This document shows positions 42,601 to 55,179 of a stretch of DNA of 64,000 nucleotides, piece after piece. The position numbers and the translations under genes were made by a program. How positions within the stretch are numbered: position 1 is the stretch's first letter; every line of letters starts with the position of its first letter. Source of the DNA: Archivesica marissinica (Eukaryota; Mollusca; Bivalvia; Venerida; Vesicomyidae); NCBI GenBank assembly GCA_014843695.1, contig CM026401.1:29496562-29560561 (forward strand). The letters run 5' to 3'. The notes below the pieces were generated by a model, which had not been told where the DNA came from, did no database searches, and saw only the letters and a list, made by a program, of their open reading frames with translations.

Positions 42601-45600
42601 TGACGGTCACCAACAATCCATGACAAGAACTCACTGACGGTCACCAACAATACATGACAAGAACTCGCTGACGGTTACCAACAATCCATGACAAGAACTC
42701 GCTGACGGTCACCAACAATCCATGACAAGAACTCGCTGACGGTCACCAACAATCCAGGACAAGAACTCACTGACGGTCACCAACAATCCATGACAAGAAC
42801 TCACTGACGGTCATTAACAATCCATGACAAGAACTCACTGACGGTCACCAACAATCCATGACAAGAACTCCTGACGGTCACCAACAATCCATGACAAGAA
42901 CTCACTGACGGTCATTAACAATCCATGACAAGAACTCACTGACAGTCATTAACAATCCATGACAAGAACTCACTGACGGTCACCAACAATCCATGACAAG
43001 AACTCACTGACGGTCACCAACAATCCATGACAAGAACTCACTGACGGTCACCAACAATCCATGACAAGAACTCACTGACGGTCACCAACAATCCATGACA
43101 AGAACTCACTGACGGTCACCAACAATCCATGACAAGAACTCACTGACGGTCATTAACAATCCATGACAAGAACTCACTGACGGTCATTATCAATCCATGA
43201 CAAGAACTCACTGACGGTCACCAACAATCCATGACAAGAACTCACTGACGGTCACCAACAATACATGACAAGAACTCGCTGACGGTACCAACAATCCATG
43301 ACAAGAACTCACTGACGGTCACCAACAATCCATGACAAGAACTCGCTGACGGTCACCAACAATCCAGGACAAGAACTCACTGACGGTCACCAACAATCCA
43401 TGACAAGAACTCACTGACGGTCACCAACAATCCATGACAAGAACTCACTGACGGTCACCAACAATCCATGACAAGAACTCACTGACGGTCACCAACAATC
43501 CATGACAAGAACTCACTGACGGTCATTAACAATCCATGACAAGAACTCACTGACGGTCATTAACAATCCATGACAAGAACTCACTGACGGTGACCAACAA
43601 TCCATGACAAGAACTCACTGACGGTCACCAACAATACATGACAAGAACTCGCTGACGGTTACCAACAATCCATGACAAGAACTCACTGACAGTCATTAAC
43701 AATCCATGACAAGAACTCACTGACAGTCATTAACAATCCATGACAAGAACTCACTGACGGTCACCAACAATCCATGACAAGAACTCACTGACGGTTACCA
43801 ACAATCCATGACAAGAACTCACTGACGGTCACCAACAATCCATGACAAGAACTCGCTGATGGCCACCAACAATCCATGACAAGAACTCGCTGACGGTCAC
43901 CAACAATCCATGACAAGAACTCACTGACGGTCACCAACAATCCATGACAAGAACTCACTGACGGTCACCAACAATCCAGGACAAGAACTCACTGACGGTG
44001 ATTAACTTTCCAGGCCAAGAACTCACTGACGGCCACCAACAATCCATGACAAGAACTCGCTGACGGCCACCAACAATCCATGACAAGAACTCGCTGACGG
44101 TCACCAACAATCCAGGACAAGAACTCACTGACGGTCACCAACAATCCATGACAAGAACTCACTGACGGTCACCAACAATCCATGACAAGAACTCACTGAC
44201 GGTCACCAACAATCCATGACAAGAACTCGCTGACGGTCACCAACAATCCAGGACAAGAACTCACTGACGGTCACCAACAATCCATGACAAGAACTCGCTG
44301 ACAGTCACCAACAATCCATGACAAGAACTCACTGACGGTCACCAACAATCCATGACAAGAACTCGCTGACGGCCACCAACAATCCATGACAAGAACTCAC
44401 TGACGGTCACCAACAATCCATGACAAGAACTCACTGACGGTCATTAACAATCCATGACAAGAACTCACTGACGGTCACCAACAATCCATGACAAGAACTC
44501 ACTGACGGTCACCAACAATCCATGACAAGAACTCACTGACGGTCATTAACAATCCATGACAAGAACTCACTGACGGTCATTAACAATCCATGACAAGAAC
44601 TCACTGACGGTGACCAACAATCCATGACAAGAACTCACTGACGGTCACCAACAATACATGACAAGAACTCGCTGACGGTTACCAACAATCCATGACAAGA
44701 ACTCGCTGACGGTCACCAACAATCCATGACAAGAACTCGCTGACGGTCACCAACAATCCAGGACAAGAACTCACTGACGGTCATCAACAATCCATGACAA
44801 GAACTCACTGACGGTCACCAACAATCCATGACAAGAACTCACTGACGGTCACCAACAATCCATGACAAGAACTCACTGACGGTCACCAACAATCCATGAC
44901 AAGAACTCACTGACGGTCATTAACAATCCATGACAAGAACTCACTGACGGTCATTAACAATCCATGACAAGAACTCACTGACGGTCACCAACAATCCAGG
45001 ACAAGAACTCACTGACGGTCACCAACAATCCATGACAAGAACTCACTGACGGTCACCAACAATCCATGACAAGAACTCACTGACGGTCACCAACAATCCA
45101 TGACAAGAACTCACTGACGGTCACCAACAATCCATGACAAGAACTCACTGACGGTCACCAACAATCCATGACAAGAACTCACTGACGGTCACCAACAATC
45201 CATGACAAGAACTCACTGACGGTCACCAACAATCCATGACAAGAACTCACTGACGGTCACCAACAATCCATGACAAGAACTCACTGACGGTCATTAACAA
45301 TCCATGACAAGAACTCACTGACGGTCACCAACAATCCATGACAAGAACTCACTGACGGTCACCAACAATCCATGACAAGAACTCACTGACGGTCACCAAC
45401 AATCCATGACAAGAACTCACTGACGGTCACCAACAATCCATGACAAGAACTCACTGACGGTCACCAACAATCCATGACAAGAACTCACTGACGGTCACCA
45501 ACAATCCATGACAAGAACTCACTGACGGTCACCAACAATCCAGGACAAGAACTCACTGACGGTCATTAAAATCCAGGACAAGAACTCACTGACGGTCACC

Positions 45601-47964
45601 AACAATCCATGACAAGAACTCACTGACGGTCACCAACAATCCATGACAAGAACTCACTGACGGTCACCAACAATCCATGACAAGAACTCACTGACGGTCA
45701 CCAACAATCCATGACAAGAACTCACTGACGGTCACCAACAATCCATGACAAGAACTCACTGACGGTCACCAACAATCCATGACAAGAACTCACTGACGGT
45801 CACCAACAATCCAGGACAAGAACTCACTGACGGTCACCAACAATCCATGACAAGAACTCACTGACGGTCACCAACAATCCATGACAAGAACTCACTGACG
45901 GTCACCAACAATCCAGGACAAGAACTCACTGACGGTCACCAACAATCCAGGACAAGAACTCACTGACGGTCACCAACAATCCATGACAAGAACTCGCTGA
46001 CGGTCACCAACAATCCAGGACAAGAACTCACTGACGGTCACCAACAATCCATGACAAGAACTCGCTGACGGTACCAACAATCCATGACAAGAACTCACTG
46101 ACGGTCACCAACAATCCATGACAAGAACTCACTGACGGTCACCAACAATCCATGACAAGAACTCACTGACGGTCACCAACAATCCATGACAAGAACTCAC
46201 TGACGGTCACCAACAATCAACAATAACTCACTGACGGTCACCAACAATCCATGACAAGAACTCGCTGACGGTCACCAACAATCCATGACAAGAACTCGCT
46301 GACGGTCACCAACAATCCAGGACAAGAACTCACTGACGGTCACCAACAATCCATGACAGGAACTCACTGACGGTCACCAACAATCCATGACAGGAACTCA
46401 CTGACGGTCACCAACAATCCAGGACAAGAACTCACTGACGGCCACCAACAATCCAGGACAAGAACTCACTGACGGTCACCAACAATCCATGACAAGAACT
46501 CACTGACGGCCACCAACAATCCAGGACAAGAACTCACTGACGGTAACCAACAATCCAGGACAAGAACTCACTGACGGTCACCAACAATCCAGGACAAGAA
46601 CTCACTGACGGCCACCAACAATCCATGACAAGAACTCACTGACGGTCACCAACAATCCATGACAAGAACTCACTGACGGTCACTAACAATCCAAGACAAG
46701 AACTCACTGACGGCCACCAACAATCCATGACAAGAACTCACTGACAGTCACCAACAATCCAGGACAAGAACTCATTGACGGTCACCAACAATCCAGGACA
46801 AGAACTCACTGACAGTCACCAACAATCCAAGACAAGAACTCATTGACGGTCACCAACAATCCAGGACAAGAACTCACTGACGGTCACCAACAATCCATGA
46901 CAGGAACTCACTGACGGTCACCAACAATCCATGACAGGAACTCACTGACGGTCACCAACAATCCAGGACAAGAACTCACTGACGGCCACCAACAATCCAG
47001 GACAAGAACTCACTGACGGTCACCAACAATCCATGACAAGAACTCACTGACGGCCACCAACAATCCAGGACAAGAACTCACTGACGGTAACCAACAATCC
47101 AGGACAAGAACTCGCTGACGGTCACCAACAATCCAGGACAAGAACTCACTGACGGTCACCAACAATCCAGGACAAGAACTCACTGACGGTCATTAACAAT
47201 CCAGGACAAGAACTCACTGACAGTCACCAACAATCCAGGACAAGAACTCACTGACAGTCACCAACAATCCAGGACAAGAACTCACTGACAGTCACCAACA
47301 ATCCAGGATAAGAACTCACTGACAGTCACCAACAATCCAGGACAAGAACTCACTGACAGTCATTAACAATCCAGGATAAGAACTCACTGACAGTCACCAA
47401 CAATCCAGGACAAGAACTCACTGACGGTCACCAACAATCCAGGACAAGAACTCACTGACGGTCACCAACAATCCAGGACAAGAACTCACTGACGGTCACC
47501 AACAATCCATGACAAGAACTCACTGACGGTCACCAACAATCCAGGACAAGAACTCACTGACGGCCACCAACAATCCATGACAAGAACTCACTGACGGTCA
47601 CCAACAATCCATGACAAGAACTCACTGACGGTCACTAACAATCCAAGACAAGAACTCACTGACGGCCACCAACAATCCATGACAAGAACTCACTGACAGT
47701 CACCAACAATCCAGGACAAGAACTCATTGACGGTCACCAACAATCCAGGACAAGAACTCACTGACAGTCACCAACAATCCAAGACAAGAACTCATTGACG
47801 GCCACCAACAATCCAGGACAAGAACTCACTGACAGTCACCAACAATCCAAGACAAGAACTCACTGACGGCCACCAACAATCCAGGACAAGAACTCACTGA
47901 CAGTCACCAACAATCCAAGACAAGAACTCACTGACGGCCACCAACAATCCATGACAAGAACTCA
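36673..47964. repeat. 34-bp satellite, contig C part (11.3 kb)
   Basis: About 330 copies of the same 34-bp unit as 9445-12451, same strand. Variant blocks (CATTAACAATCC, CAATACATGAC with CTCGCTGACGGTT) recur at intervals of several hundred to about a thousand bases, so large blocks have been duplicated. On the ARMC9 sense (minus) strand each unit contains TCAGTGAGTTC, a donor-like GTGAGT. It fills the ARMC9 intron between the exons at 49302 and 8636. Confidence 0.97.
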
Positions 47965-48448
47965 TCGGTTTTTCTAAAGGCCATGCATTTATTATTCAAT
48001 AGAATTTATAGCTTGCTATATAGATAGATGATAGAGATATATTTCTTTATTTATAGAGGGTGACATAATTAGTTCTGAACTAATCTTCCTTAGGGCCCTC
48101 ATAAATTTCTTAACACTATATCATTAATGCACATACACAATAATTATAACCAAAGTACACAGGTACGCCATGCACTATACATGCATAATGTTGTACAATG
48201 TAACAAATCAGGTAATGTTATTGAAATACAAAATGACATAAGCATATTGAATGACAATCATTATATAGATAACTTTTTAGTGTCTATTGATGAAAAAGTT
48301 GTGTACATTGTATGGCACAGTTTGCATGGCATGTACATAAAACTATCATCTATGGTTCCAGTGGACAAGATGAAAGTATCATTATTTCATGACTGATAAT
48401 GTTGAATAAAGGAGCCATGTATGTACTGCCACAGAGAGTAAACCTTAC
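47965..48448. other. ARMC9 intron, unique part
   Basis: AT-rich. A plus-strand open frame of 89 codons (48127-48396) has no recognised similarity and is antisense to ARMC9. It is likely chance or a decayed element. Confidence 0.4.
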
Positions 48449-49278
48449 AACTGTTGTGTATGTCAATGTGTGGTTGAACAAACTCAACAACTGTTCTGTA
48501 TGTCAATGTGTGGTTGGACAAACTCAACAACTGTTCTGTATGTCAATGTGTGGTTGAACAAACTCAACAACTGTTCTGTATGTCAATGTGTGGTTGAACA
48601 AACTCAACAACTGTTCTGTATGTCAATGTGTGGTTGAACAAACTCAACAACTGTTCTGTATGTCAATGTGTGGTTGATCAAACTCTACTACTGTTCTGTA
48701 TGTCAATGTGTGGTTGAACAAACTCAACAACTGTTCTGTATGTCAATGTGTGGTTGAACAAACTCAACAACTGTTCTGTATGTCAATGTGTGGTTGAACA
48801 AACTCAACAACTGTTCTGTATGTCAATGTGTGGTTGATCAAACTCTACTACTGTTCTGTATGTCAATGTGTGGTTGAACAAACTCAACAACTGTTCTGTA
48901 TGTCAATGTGTGGTTGAACAAACTCAACAACTGTTCTGTATGTCAATGTGTGGTTGAACAAACTCAACAACTGTTCTGTATGTCAATGTGTGGTTGATCA
49001 AACTCTACTACTGTTCTGTATGTCAATGTGTGGTTGAACAAACTCAACAACTGTTCTGTATGTCAATGTGTGGTTGAACAAACTCAACAACTGTTCTGTA
49101 TGTCAATGTGTGGTTGAACAAACTCAACAACTGTTCTGTATGTCAATGTGTGGTTGATCAAACTCTACTACTGTTCTGTATGTCAATGTGTGGTTGATCA
49201 AACTCTACTACTGTTCTGTATGTCAATGTGTGGTTGATCAAACTCTACTACTGTTCTGTATGTCAATGTGTGGTTGAT
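48449..49278. repeat. 40-bp minisatellite with 160-bp higher-order period, about 21 copies
   Basis: Unit contains CTGTTCTGTATGTCAATGTG and TGGTTGAACAAACTCAACAA. The variant TTGATCAAACTCTACTACTG recurs near 48675, 48835, 48995 and 49155, exactly every 160 bp. Three further copies of this variant follow near the exon donor. Confidence 0.97.
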
Positions 49279-49301
49279 CAAAGGTTATCAGTCGTACAAA
49301 C

Positions 49302-49354
49302 CTCATCTTCATCGTCCTCTTCATCATCAGACTCATACTCATCTACAACATCAC
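49302..49354 (-). CDS. ARMC9, acidic exon
   Basis: Minus-strand exon of 53 nt. The acceptor is TTTGTTTACAG, and the donor is GAG|GTTTGT, which is weak. It completes the split serine codon from the exon at 51613-51703 and leaves in phase 0. The peptide is SDVVDEYESDDEEDDEDE. Vertebrate ARMC9 has an equivalent Asp/Glu run after the IKQLNS block. The acceptor is the first unit of the 42-bp array that fills the upstream intron, so true and decoy acceptors have the same sequence context. Confidence 0.85.
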
Positions 49355-51484
49355 CTGTAAACAAATACCCAGGTAAGTGAAACAATACAACCTCACATGT
49401 AAACAAACACCCGGGTAAGTGAAACAATACAACCTCACATGTAACAAACACCCGGGTAAGTGAAACAATACAACCTCACATGTAAACAAATACCCAGGTA
49501 AGTGAAACAATACAACCTCACATGTAAACAAACACCCGGGTAAGTGAAACAATACAACCTCACATGTAAACAAACACCCGGGTAAGTGAAACAATACAAC
49601 CTCACATGTAAACAAACACCCGGGTAAGTGAAACAATACAACCTCACATGTAAACAAATACCCAGGTAAGTGAAACAATACAACCTCACATGTAAACAAA
49701 CACCCGGGTAAGTGAAACAATACAACCTCACCTGTAAACAAACACCCAGGTACATGAAACAATACAACCTCACCTGTAAACAAACACCCAGGTACATGAA
49801 ACAATACAACCTCACATGTAAACAAACACCCGGGTAAGTGAAACAATACAACCTCACCTGTAAACAAACACCCAGGTACATGAAACAATACAACCTCACA
49901 TGTAAACAAACACCCAGGTACATGAAACAATACAACCTCACCTGTAAACAAACACCCGGGTAAGTGAAACAATACAACCTCACATGTAAACAAACACCCA
50001 GGTAAGTGAAACAATACAACATCACCTGTAAACAAACACCCAGGTACATGAAACAATACAACCTCACATGTAAACAAACACCCAGGTACATGAAACAATA
50101 CAACCTCACCTGTAAACAAACACCCAGGTACATGAAACAATACAACCTCACCTGTAAACAAACACCCAGGTAAGTGAAACAATACAACCTCACCTGTAAA
50201 CAAACACCCAGGTACATGAAACAATACAACCTCACATGTAAACAAACACCCAGGTACATGAAACAATACAACCTCACCTGTAAACAAACACCCAGGTACA
50301 TGAAACAATACAACCTCACATGTAACAAACACCCGGTAAGTGAAACATACAACCTCACTGTAAACAAACACCCAGGTAAGTGAAACAATACAACTCACCT
50401 GTAAACAAACACCCAGGTACATGAAACAATACAACCTCACATGTAAACAAACACCCAGGTACATGAAACAATACAACCTCACCTGTAAACAAACACCCAG
50501 GTACATGAAACAATACAACCTCACCTGTAAACAAACACCCAGGTAAGTGAAACAATACAACCTCACCTGTAAACAAACACCCAGGTAAGTGAAACAATAC
50601 AACCTCACCTGTAAACAAACACCCAGGTACATGAAACAATACAACCTCACATGTAAACAAACACCCAGGTACATGAAACAATACAACCTCACCTGTAAAC
50701 AAACACCCAGGTACATGAAACAATACAACCTCACATGTAAACAAACACCCGGGTAAGTGAAACAATACAACCTCACATGTAAACAAACACCCAGGTAAGT
50801 GAAACAATACAACATCACCTGTAAACAAACACCCAGGTACATGAAACAATACAACCTCACATGTAAACAAACACCCGGGTAAGTGAAACAATACAACCTC
50901 ACATGTAAACAAACACCCAGGTACATGAAACAATACAACCTCACCTGTAAACAAACACCCAGGTACATGAAACAATACAACCTCACCTGTAAACAAACAC
51001 CCAGGTAAGTGAAACAATACAACCTCACCTGTAAACAAACACCCAGGTACATGAAACAATACAACCTCACATGTAAACAAACACCCGGGTAAGTGAAACA
51101 ATACAACCTCACATGTAAACAAACACCCAGGTACATGAAACAATACAACCTCACCTGTAAACAAACACCCAGGTACATGAAACAATACAACCTCACCTGT
51201 AAACAAACACCCAGGTACATGAAACAATACAACCTCACATGTAAACAAACACCCAGGTAAGTGAAACAATACAACCTCACCTGTAAACAAACACCCAGGT
51301 ACATGAAACAATACAACCTCACATGTAAACAAACACCCAGGTACATGAAACAATACAACCTCACCTGTAAACAAACACCCAGGTACATGAAACAATACAA
51401 CCTCACCTGTAAACAAACACCCAGGTAAGTGAAACAATACAACCTCACCTGTAAACAAGCACCCAGGTAAGTGAAACAATACAA
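49355..51484. repeat. 42-bp minisatellite made from the ARMC9 acceptor junction
   Basis: About 50 copies of a 42-bp unit. On the minus strand each reads TTTGTTTACAGGTGAGGTTG or the inactivated TTTGTTTACATGTGAGGTTG. This is the same junction as the real acceptor (TTTGTTTACAG followed by GTGATGTTG). The eight copies nearest the exon (49394-49690) all have CATG instead of CAGG; intact copies begin at about 49729. On the plus strand many copies carry CAGGTAAGT, a perfect donor consensus. The unit is 14 codons long, hence the spurious 735-codon frame. Confidence 0.96.
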
Positions 51485-51612
51485 CCTTGCAATGGAAGGG
51501 TTGTGTATTTGAACACCACAAGAACCGTTCTGCTCTCTCAGCAGTTCCATTTTAAATGAATTCGTTCATATTATAAATAGCAATGAAATTAATGCCAGAG
51601 ACGTGTACTCAC

Positions 51613-51703
51613 TGGAGTTGAGTTGTTTGATGATGAACTCGATCTGTCTGTTCATATCCGGCTGGTTCTCCTTGATGAAACATCTCAGAATTTCCTCCAT
51701 ACC
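51613..51703 (-). CDS. ARMC9 exon with ILRCFIKEN and [10 protein letters not shown]
   Basis: Minus-strand exon of 91 nt. Acceptor ATTTTAG, donor CCA|GTGAGT (strong), phase 0 in and phase 1 out. It encodes [20 protein letters not shown] followed by [10 protein letters not shown]. Vertebrate ARMC9 has [12 protein letters not shown] and [12 protein letters not shown], near identical, at the end of its armadillo-like helical region. ARMC9 acts at the ciliary basal body and tip, and human variants cause Joubert syndrome. Splicing in phase to the exons at 53537 and 49302 supports the model. Confidence 0.95.
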
Positions 51704-51770
51704 CTAAAATTGTTACAAAACCTCATTACAGACACACACCGACTCTAGAAATCTGATAACTTCAGGATTT

Positions 51771-53300
51771 CATACAATCTAACCTGCTCTCCCTGGAGTT
51801 TGTAGTGGAGCATACCAGCTACCCTGCTCTCCCTGGAGTTTGTAGTGGAGCATACAATCTACCCTACTCTCCCTGGAGTTTGTAGTGGAGCATACCATCT
51901 ACCCTACTCTCCCTGGAGTTTGTAGTGGAGCATACCATCTACCCTACTCTCCCTGGAGTTTGTAGTGGAGCATACCATCTACCCTACTCTCCCTGGAGTT
52001 TGTAGTGGAGCATACCATCTACCCTGCTCTACCCTGGAGTTTGTAGTGGAGCATACCATCTACCCTGCTCTACCTGGAGTTTGTAGTGGAGCATACCATC
52101 TACCCTACTCTCCCTGGAGTTTGTAGTGGAGCATACAATCTACCCTGCTCTCCCTGGAGTTTGTAGTGGAGCATACAATCTACCCTACTCTCCCTGGAGT
52201 TTGTAGTGGAGCATACAATCTACCCTACTCTCCCTGGAGTTTGTAGTGGAGCATACAATCTACCCTACTCTCCCTGGAGTTTGTAGTGGAGCATACCATC
52301 TACCCTGCTCTCCTGGAGTTTGTAGTGGAGCATACCATCTACCCTACTCTCCCTGGAGTTGTAGTGGAGCATACCATCTACCCTGCTCTTGGGTTTGTGG
52401 GTTTTTTCCCTGGAGTTTGTAGTGGAGCATACAATCTTACCCTACTCTCCCTGGAGTTTGTAGTGGAGCATACCATCTACCCTACTCTCCCTGGAGTTTG
52501 TAGTGGAGCATACCATCTACCCTACTCTCCCTGGAGTTTGTAGTGGAGCATACCATCTACCCTGCTCTACCTGGAGTTTGTAGTGGAGCATACCATCTAC
52601 CCTACTCTCCCTGGAGTTTGTAGTGGAGCATACCATCTACCCTACTCTCCCTGGAGTTTGTAGTGGAGCATACCATCTACCCTACTCTCCCTGGAGTTTG
52701 TAGTGGAGCATACCATCTACCCTGCTCTACCTGGAGTTTGTAGTGGAGCATACCATCTACCCTACTCTCCCTGGAGTTTGTAGTGGAGCATACAATCTAC
52801 CCTACTCTCCCTGGAGTTTGTAGTGGAGCATACCATCTACCCTACTCTCCCTGGAGTTTGTAGTGGAGCATACAATCTACCCTACTCTCCCTGGAGTTTG
52901 TAGTGGAGCATACAATCTAACCTGCTCTCCCTGGAGTTTGTAGTGGAGCATACAATCTACCCTACTCTCCCTGGAGTTTGTAGTGGAGCATACAATCTAC
53001 CCTACTCTCCCTGGAGTTTGTAGTGGAGCATACCATCTACCCTACTCTCCCTGGAGTTTGTAGTGGAGCATACCATCTACCCTGCTCTACCTGGAGTTTG
53101 TAGTGGAGCATACCATCTACCCTACTCTCCCTGGAGTTTGTAGTGGAGCATACCATCTACCCTGCTCTACCTGGAGTTTGTAGTGGAGCATACCATCTAC
53201 CCTGCTCTACCTGGAGTTTGTAGTGGAGCATACCATCTACCCTGCTTTACCTGGAGTTTGTAGTGGAGCATACCATCTATCCTGCTCTACCTGGAGTTTA
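51771..53300. repeat. 40-bp minisatellite, about 38 copies
   Basis: Tandem copies of a 40-bp unit containing CTCCCTGGAGTTTGTAGTGG and AGCATACCATCTACCCTAC. Variants TACAATC and CTCTACCTGG are distributed in blocks. One disrupted copy near 52385-52410 contains GGGTTTGTGGGTTTTTTCCC. Lies in the ARMC9 intron between the exons at 53537 and 51703. Confidence 0.97.
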
Positions 53301-53536
53301 TACCATCTACTGGCCAACAGAAATGTTTAATGTCTTCAAATTCATGGTTGTTGTTGCCATGGTAATGTGATCAAAACTTAAAGGATCTTACACTCGTGCT
53401 GATTTCGTACCATATTTTATGAAACGCAATATGGAATTTTGCTATTAAGCATACAAGATCCTATATATATACAATGTACAAAACCGAACAGAACAATGAG
53501 CAAACACAGCCATTAACTGTGTAATCATCAACCTAC

Positions 53537-53611
53537 CATAGCTTTAGCCTCCTCTCTAATGGTTGATATGGCCAGAATACTGTACAACGCTCCATTTACA
53601 TACGGACGGAT
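53537..53611 (-). CDS. ARMC9 armadillo-region exon
   Basis: Minus-strand exon of 75 nt (25 codons, phase 0 at both ends). Acceptor ACATTTTTAG and donor ATG|GTAGGT. It encodes [20 protein letters not shown] followed by EAKAM. Vertebrate ARMC9 has [20 protein letters not shown] then EARAM, so the match is diagnostic. This is one helical repeat of the armadillo-like domain. Confidence 0.96.
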
Positions 53612-53927
53612 CTAAAAATGTAAAATACAATGTACCAATTGAGTCATGCTGTAGGGAAACCAACATAATGGAAAAGAAAACTACTAATACATTTTTTTAG
53701 TTTAAAGACTATTTAGTCAAATGGATGCACGTTTACACAATAATAAAAAAACTATATTTCTACCGAATCTTCAATTTAATCTGTGGAGAATCGGAAGTTT
53801 AATGGATACGGCGGTCACCTCGTAATCGAGAGGGTTGTGAGTGTGAACTATGCCAGAACCACGCTGTTGGTCTTACTAAGCAAGACACTAAAATCAACAC
53901 TCCAAACCAAATAACTTAGAAGGGTAA
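53612..53927. other. ARMC9 intron with a tRNA-like SINE fragment
   Basis: 53800-53905 contains GGATACGGCGGTCACCTCG and GAGGGTTGTGAGTGTGAAC, a tRNA-like head with a decayed B box; a related piece (GGGTTGTGTATTTGAAC) lies near 51500. The rest is unique. Confidence 0.4.
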
Positions 53928-54078
53928 CTTTACTATTAGAAGTAACACAAATAACTTAGTAGAAGGGTAACTTTACTATTAGAAGTAACACAAAGAACTT
54001 AGTAGAAGGGTAACTTTACTATTAGAAGTAACACAAATAACTTAGTAGAAGGGTAACTTTACTATTAGAAGTAACATG
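53928..54078. repeat. 43-bp tandem repeat, about 3.5 copies
   Basis: Copies of a unit containing AAGGGTAACTTTACTATTAG and AAGTAACACAAATAACTTAG, directly followed by the 16-bp array. Confidence 0.92.
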
Positions 54079-54722
54079 AGAATGAACGAGACTACATGAG
54101 AACGAGACTACTTGAGAACAAGAACGAGACTACATGAGAATGAGACTATATGAGAATGAGACTACATGAGAAGGAGACTATATGAATGAGATTGAGAATG
54201 AGACTATATGAGAATGAGACTACATGAGAATGAGACTATATGAGACTGAGACTACATGAGAATGAGACTATATGAGAATGAGACTACATGAGACTGAGAC
54301 TACATGAGAATGAGACTATATGAGAATGAGACTACATGAGAATGAGACTATATGAGAATGAGACTACATGAGAATGAGACTATATGAGACTGAGACTACA
54401 TGAGAATGAGACTATATGAGAATGAGACTACATGAGACTGAGACTACATGAGAATGAGACTATATGAGAATGAGACTACATGAGAATGAGACTATATGAG
54501 AATGAGACTACATGAGAATGAGACTATATGAGACTGAGACTACATGAGAATGAGACTATATGAGAATGAGACTACATGAGACTGAGACTACATGAGAATG
54601 AGACTATATGAGAATGAGACTACATGAGAATGAGACTATATGAGAATGAGACTACATGAGAATGAGACTATATGAGACTGAGACTACATGAGAATGAGAC
54701 TATATGAGACTGAGACTACATG
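54079..54722. repeat. About 16-bp purine-rich array with higher-order structure
   Basis: Alternating TGAGAATGAGACTACA and TGAGAATGAGACTATA units, with GAGACTGAGAC variants recurring in blocks. It ends 14 bp from the donor of the ARMC9 exon at 54737. Confidence 0.94.
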
Positions 54723-54736
54723 GTGACTGTACATAC

Positions 54737-54813
54737 CTCTTGGTTGTCGTGTCCTAGCAGGTCACTGAGTACTTTCAATGTTTGGTTGGAGTTAGGGGCG
54801 CATCTCTTCTTGC
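54737..54813 (-). CDS. ARMC9 exon with LKVLSDLLGHDNQE
   Basis: Minus-strand exon of 77 nt, acceptor GTGTATTCAG and donor GAG|GTATGT. It completes the glycine codon left in phase 1 by the exon at 63291-63430 and leaves in phase 0. It encodes GKKRCAPNSNQTLKVLSDLL followed by GHDNQE. Vertebrate ARMC9 has LKVLSDLLGHENHE at this point, directly before the [13 protein letters not shown] block, which is exactly the next exon here. Confidence 0.95.
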
Positions 54814-54865
54814 CTGAATACACATACAACATGTCATGAGCAATACGGCCGTCATGTAATAATTG

Positions 54866-55165
54866 CTTTACCTGTAGTAACTGATTTACCTGTAATAATT
54901 GATTTACCTGTAGTAACTGATTTACCTGTAATAACTGATTTACCTGTAGTAACTGTTTTACCTGTAGTAACTGATTTACCTGTAATAACTGATTTACCTG
55001 TAGTAACTGATTTACCTGTAATAACTGTTTTACCTGTAGTAACTGATTTACCTGTAATAACTGATTTACCTGTAATAATTGCTTTACCTGTAATAACTAA
55101 TTTACCTGTATTAACTGATTTACCTGTAATAACTGATTTACCTGTACTATCTGATTTACCTGTAT
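54866..55165. repeat. 18-bp array with paired splice-like motifs, about 16 copies
   Basis: Tandem copies of GATTTACCTGTAATAACT. On the ARMC9 sense (minus) strand each unit reads TTACAGGTAAATC, combining an acceptor-like TTACAG with a donor-like CAGGTAAAT. It begins about 50 bp upstream (5') of the acceptor of the exon at 54813. Confidence 0.93.
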
Positions 55166-55179
55166 AATTTAAAAATATT

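Noticed and set aside
9445..47964. CRISPR-like appearance of the 34-bp satellite
   Set aside because: Units are directly adjacent with no unique spacers, there are no cas genes, and the genome is animal.
48127..48396. 89-codon open frame as a gene
   Set aside because: No recognisable domain, antisense within an ARMC9 intron, AT-rich composition like its surroundings.
49343..51550. 735-codon minus-strand open frame with RLYCFTYLGVCLQV-type repeats
   Set aside because: Artefact of a 42-bp (14-codon) intronic array. It changes frame with each indel, and the ARMC9 exon at its end is read in a different frame.
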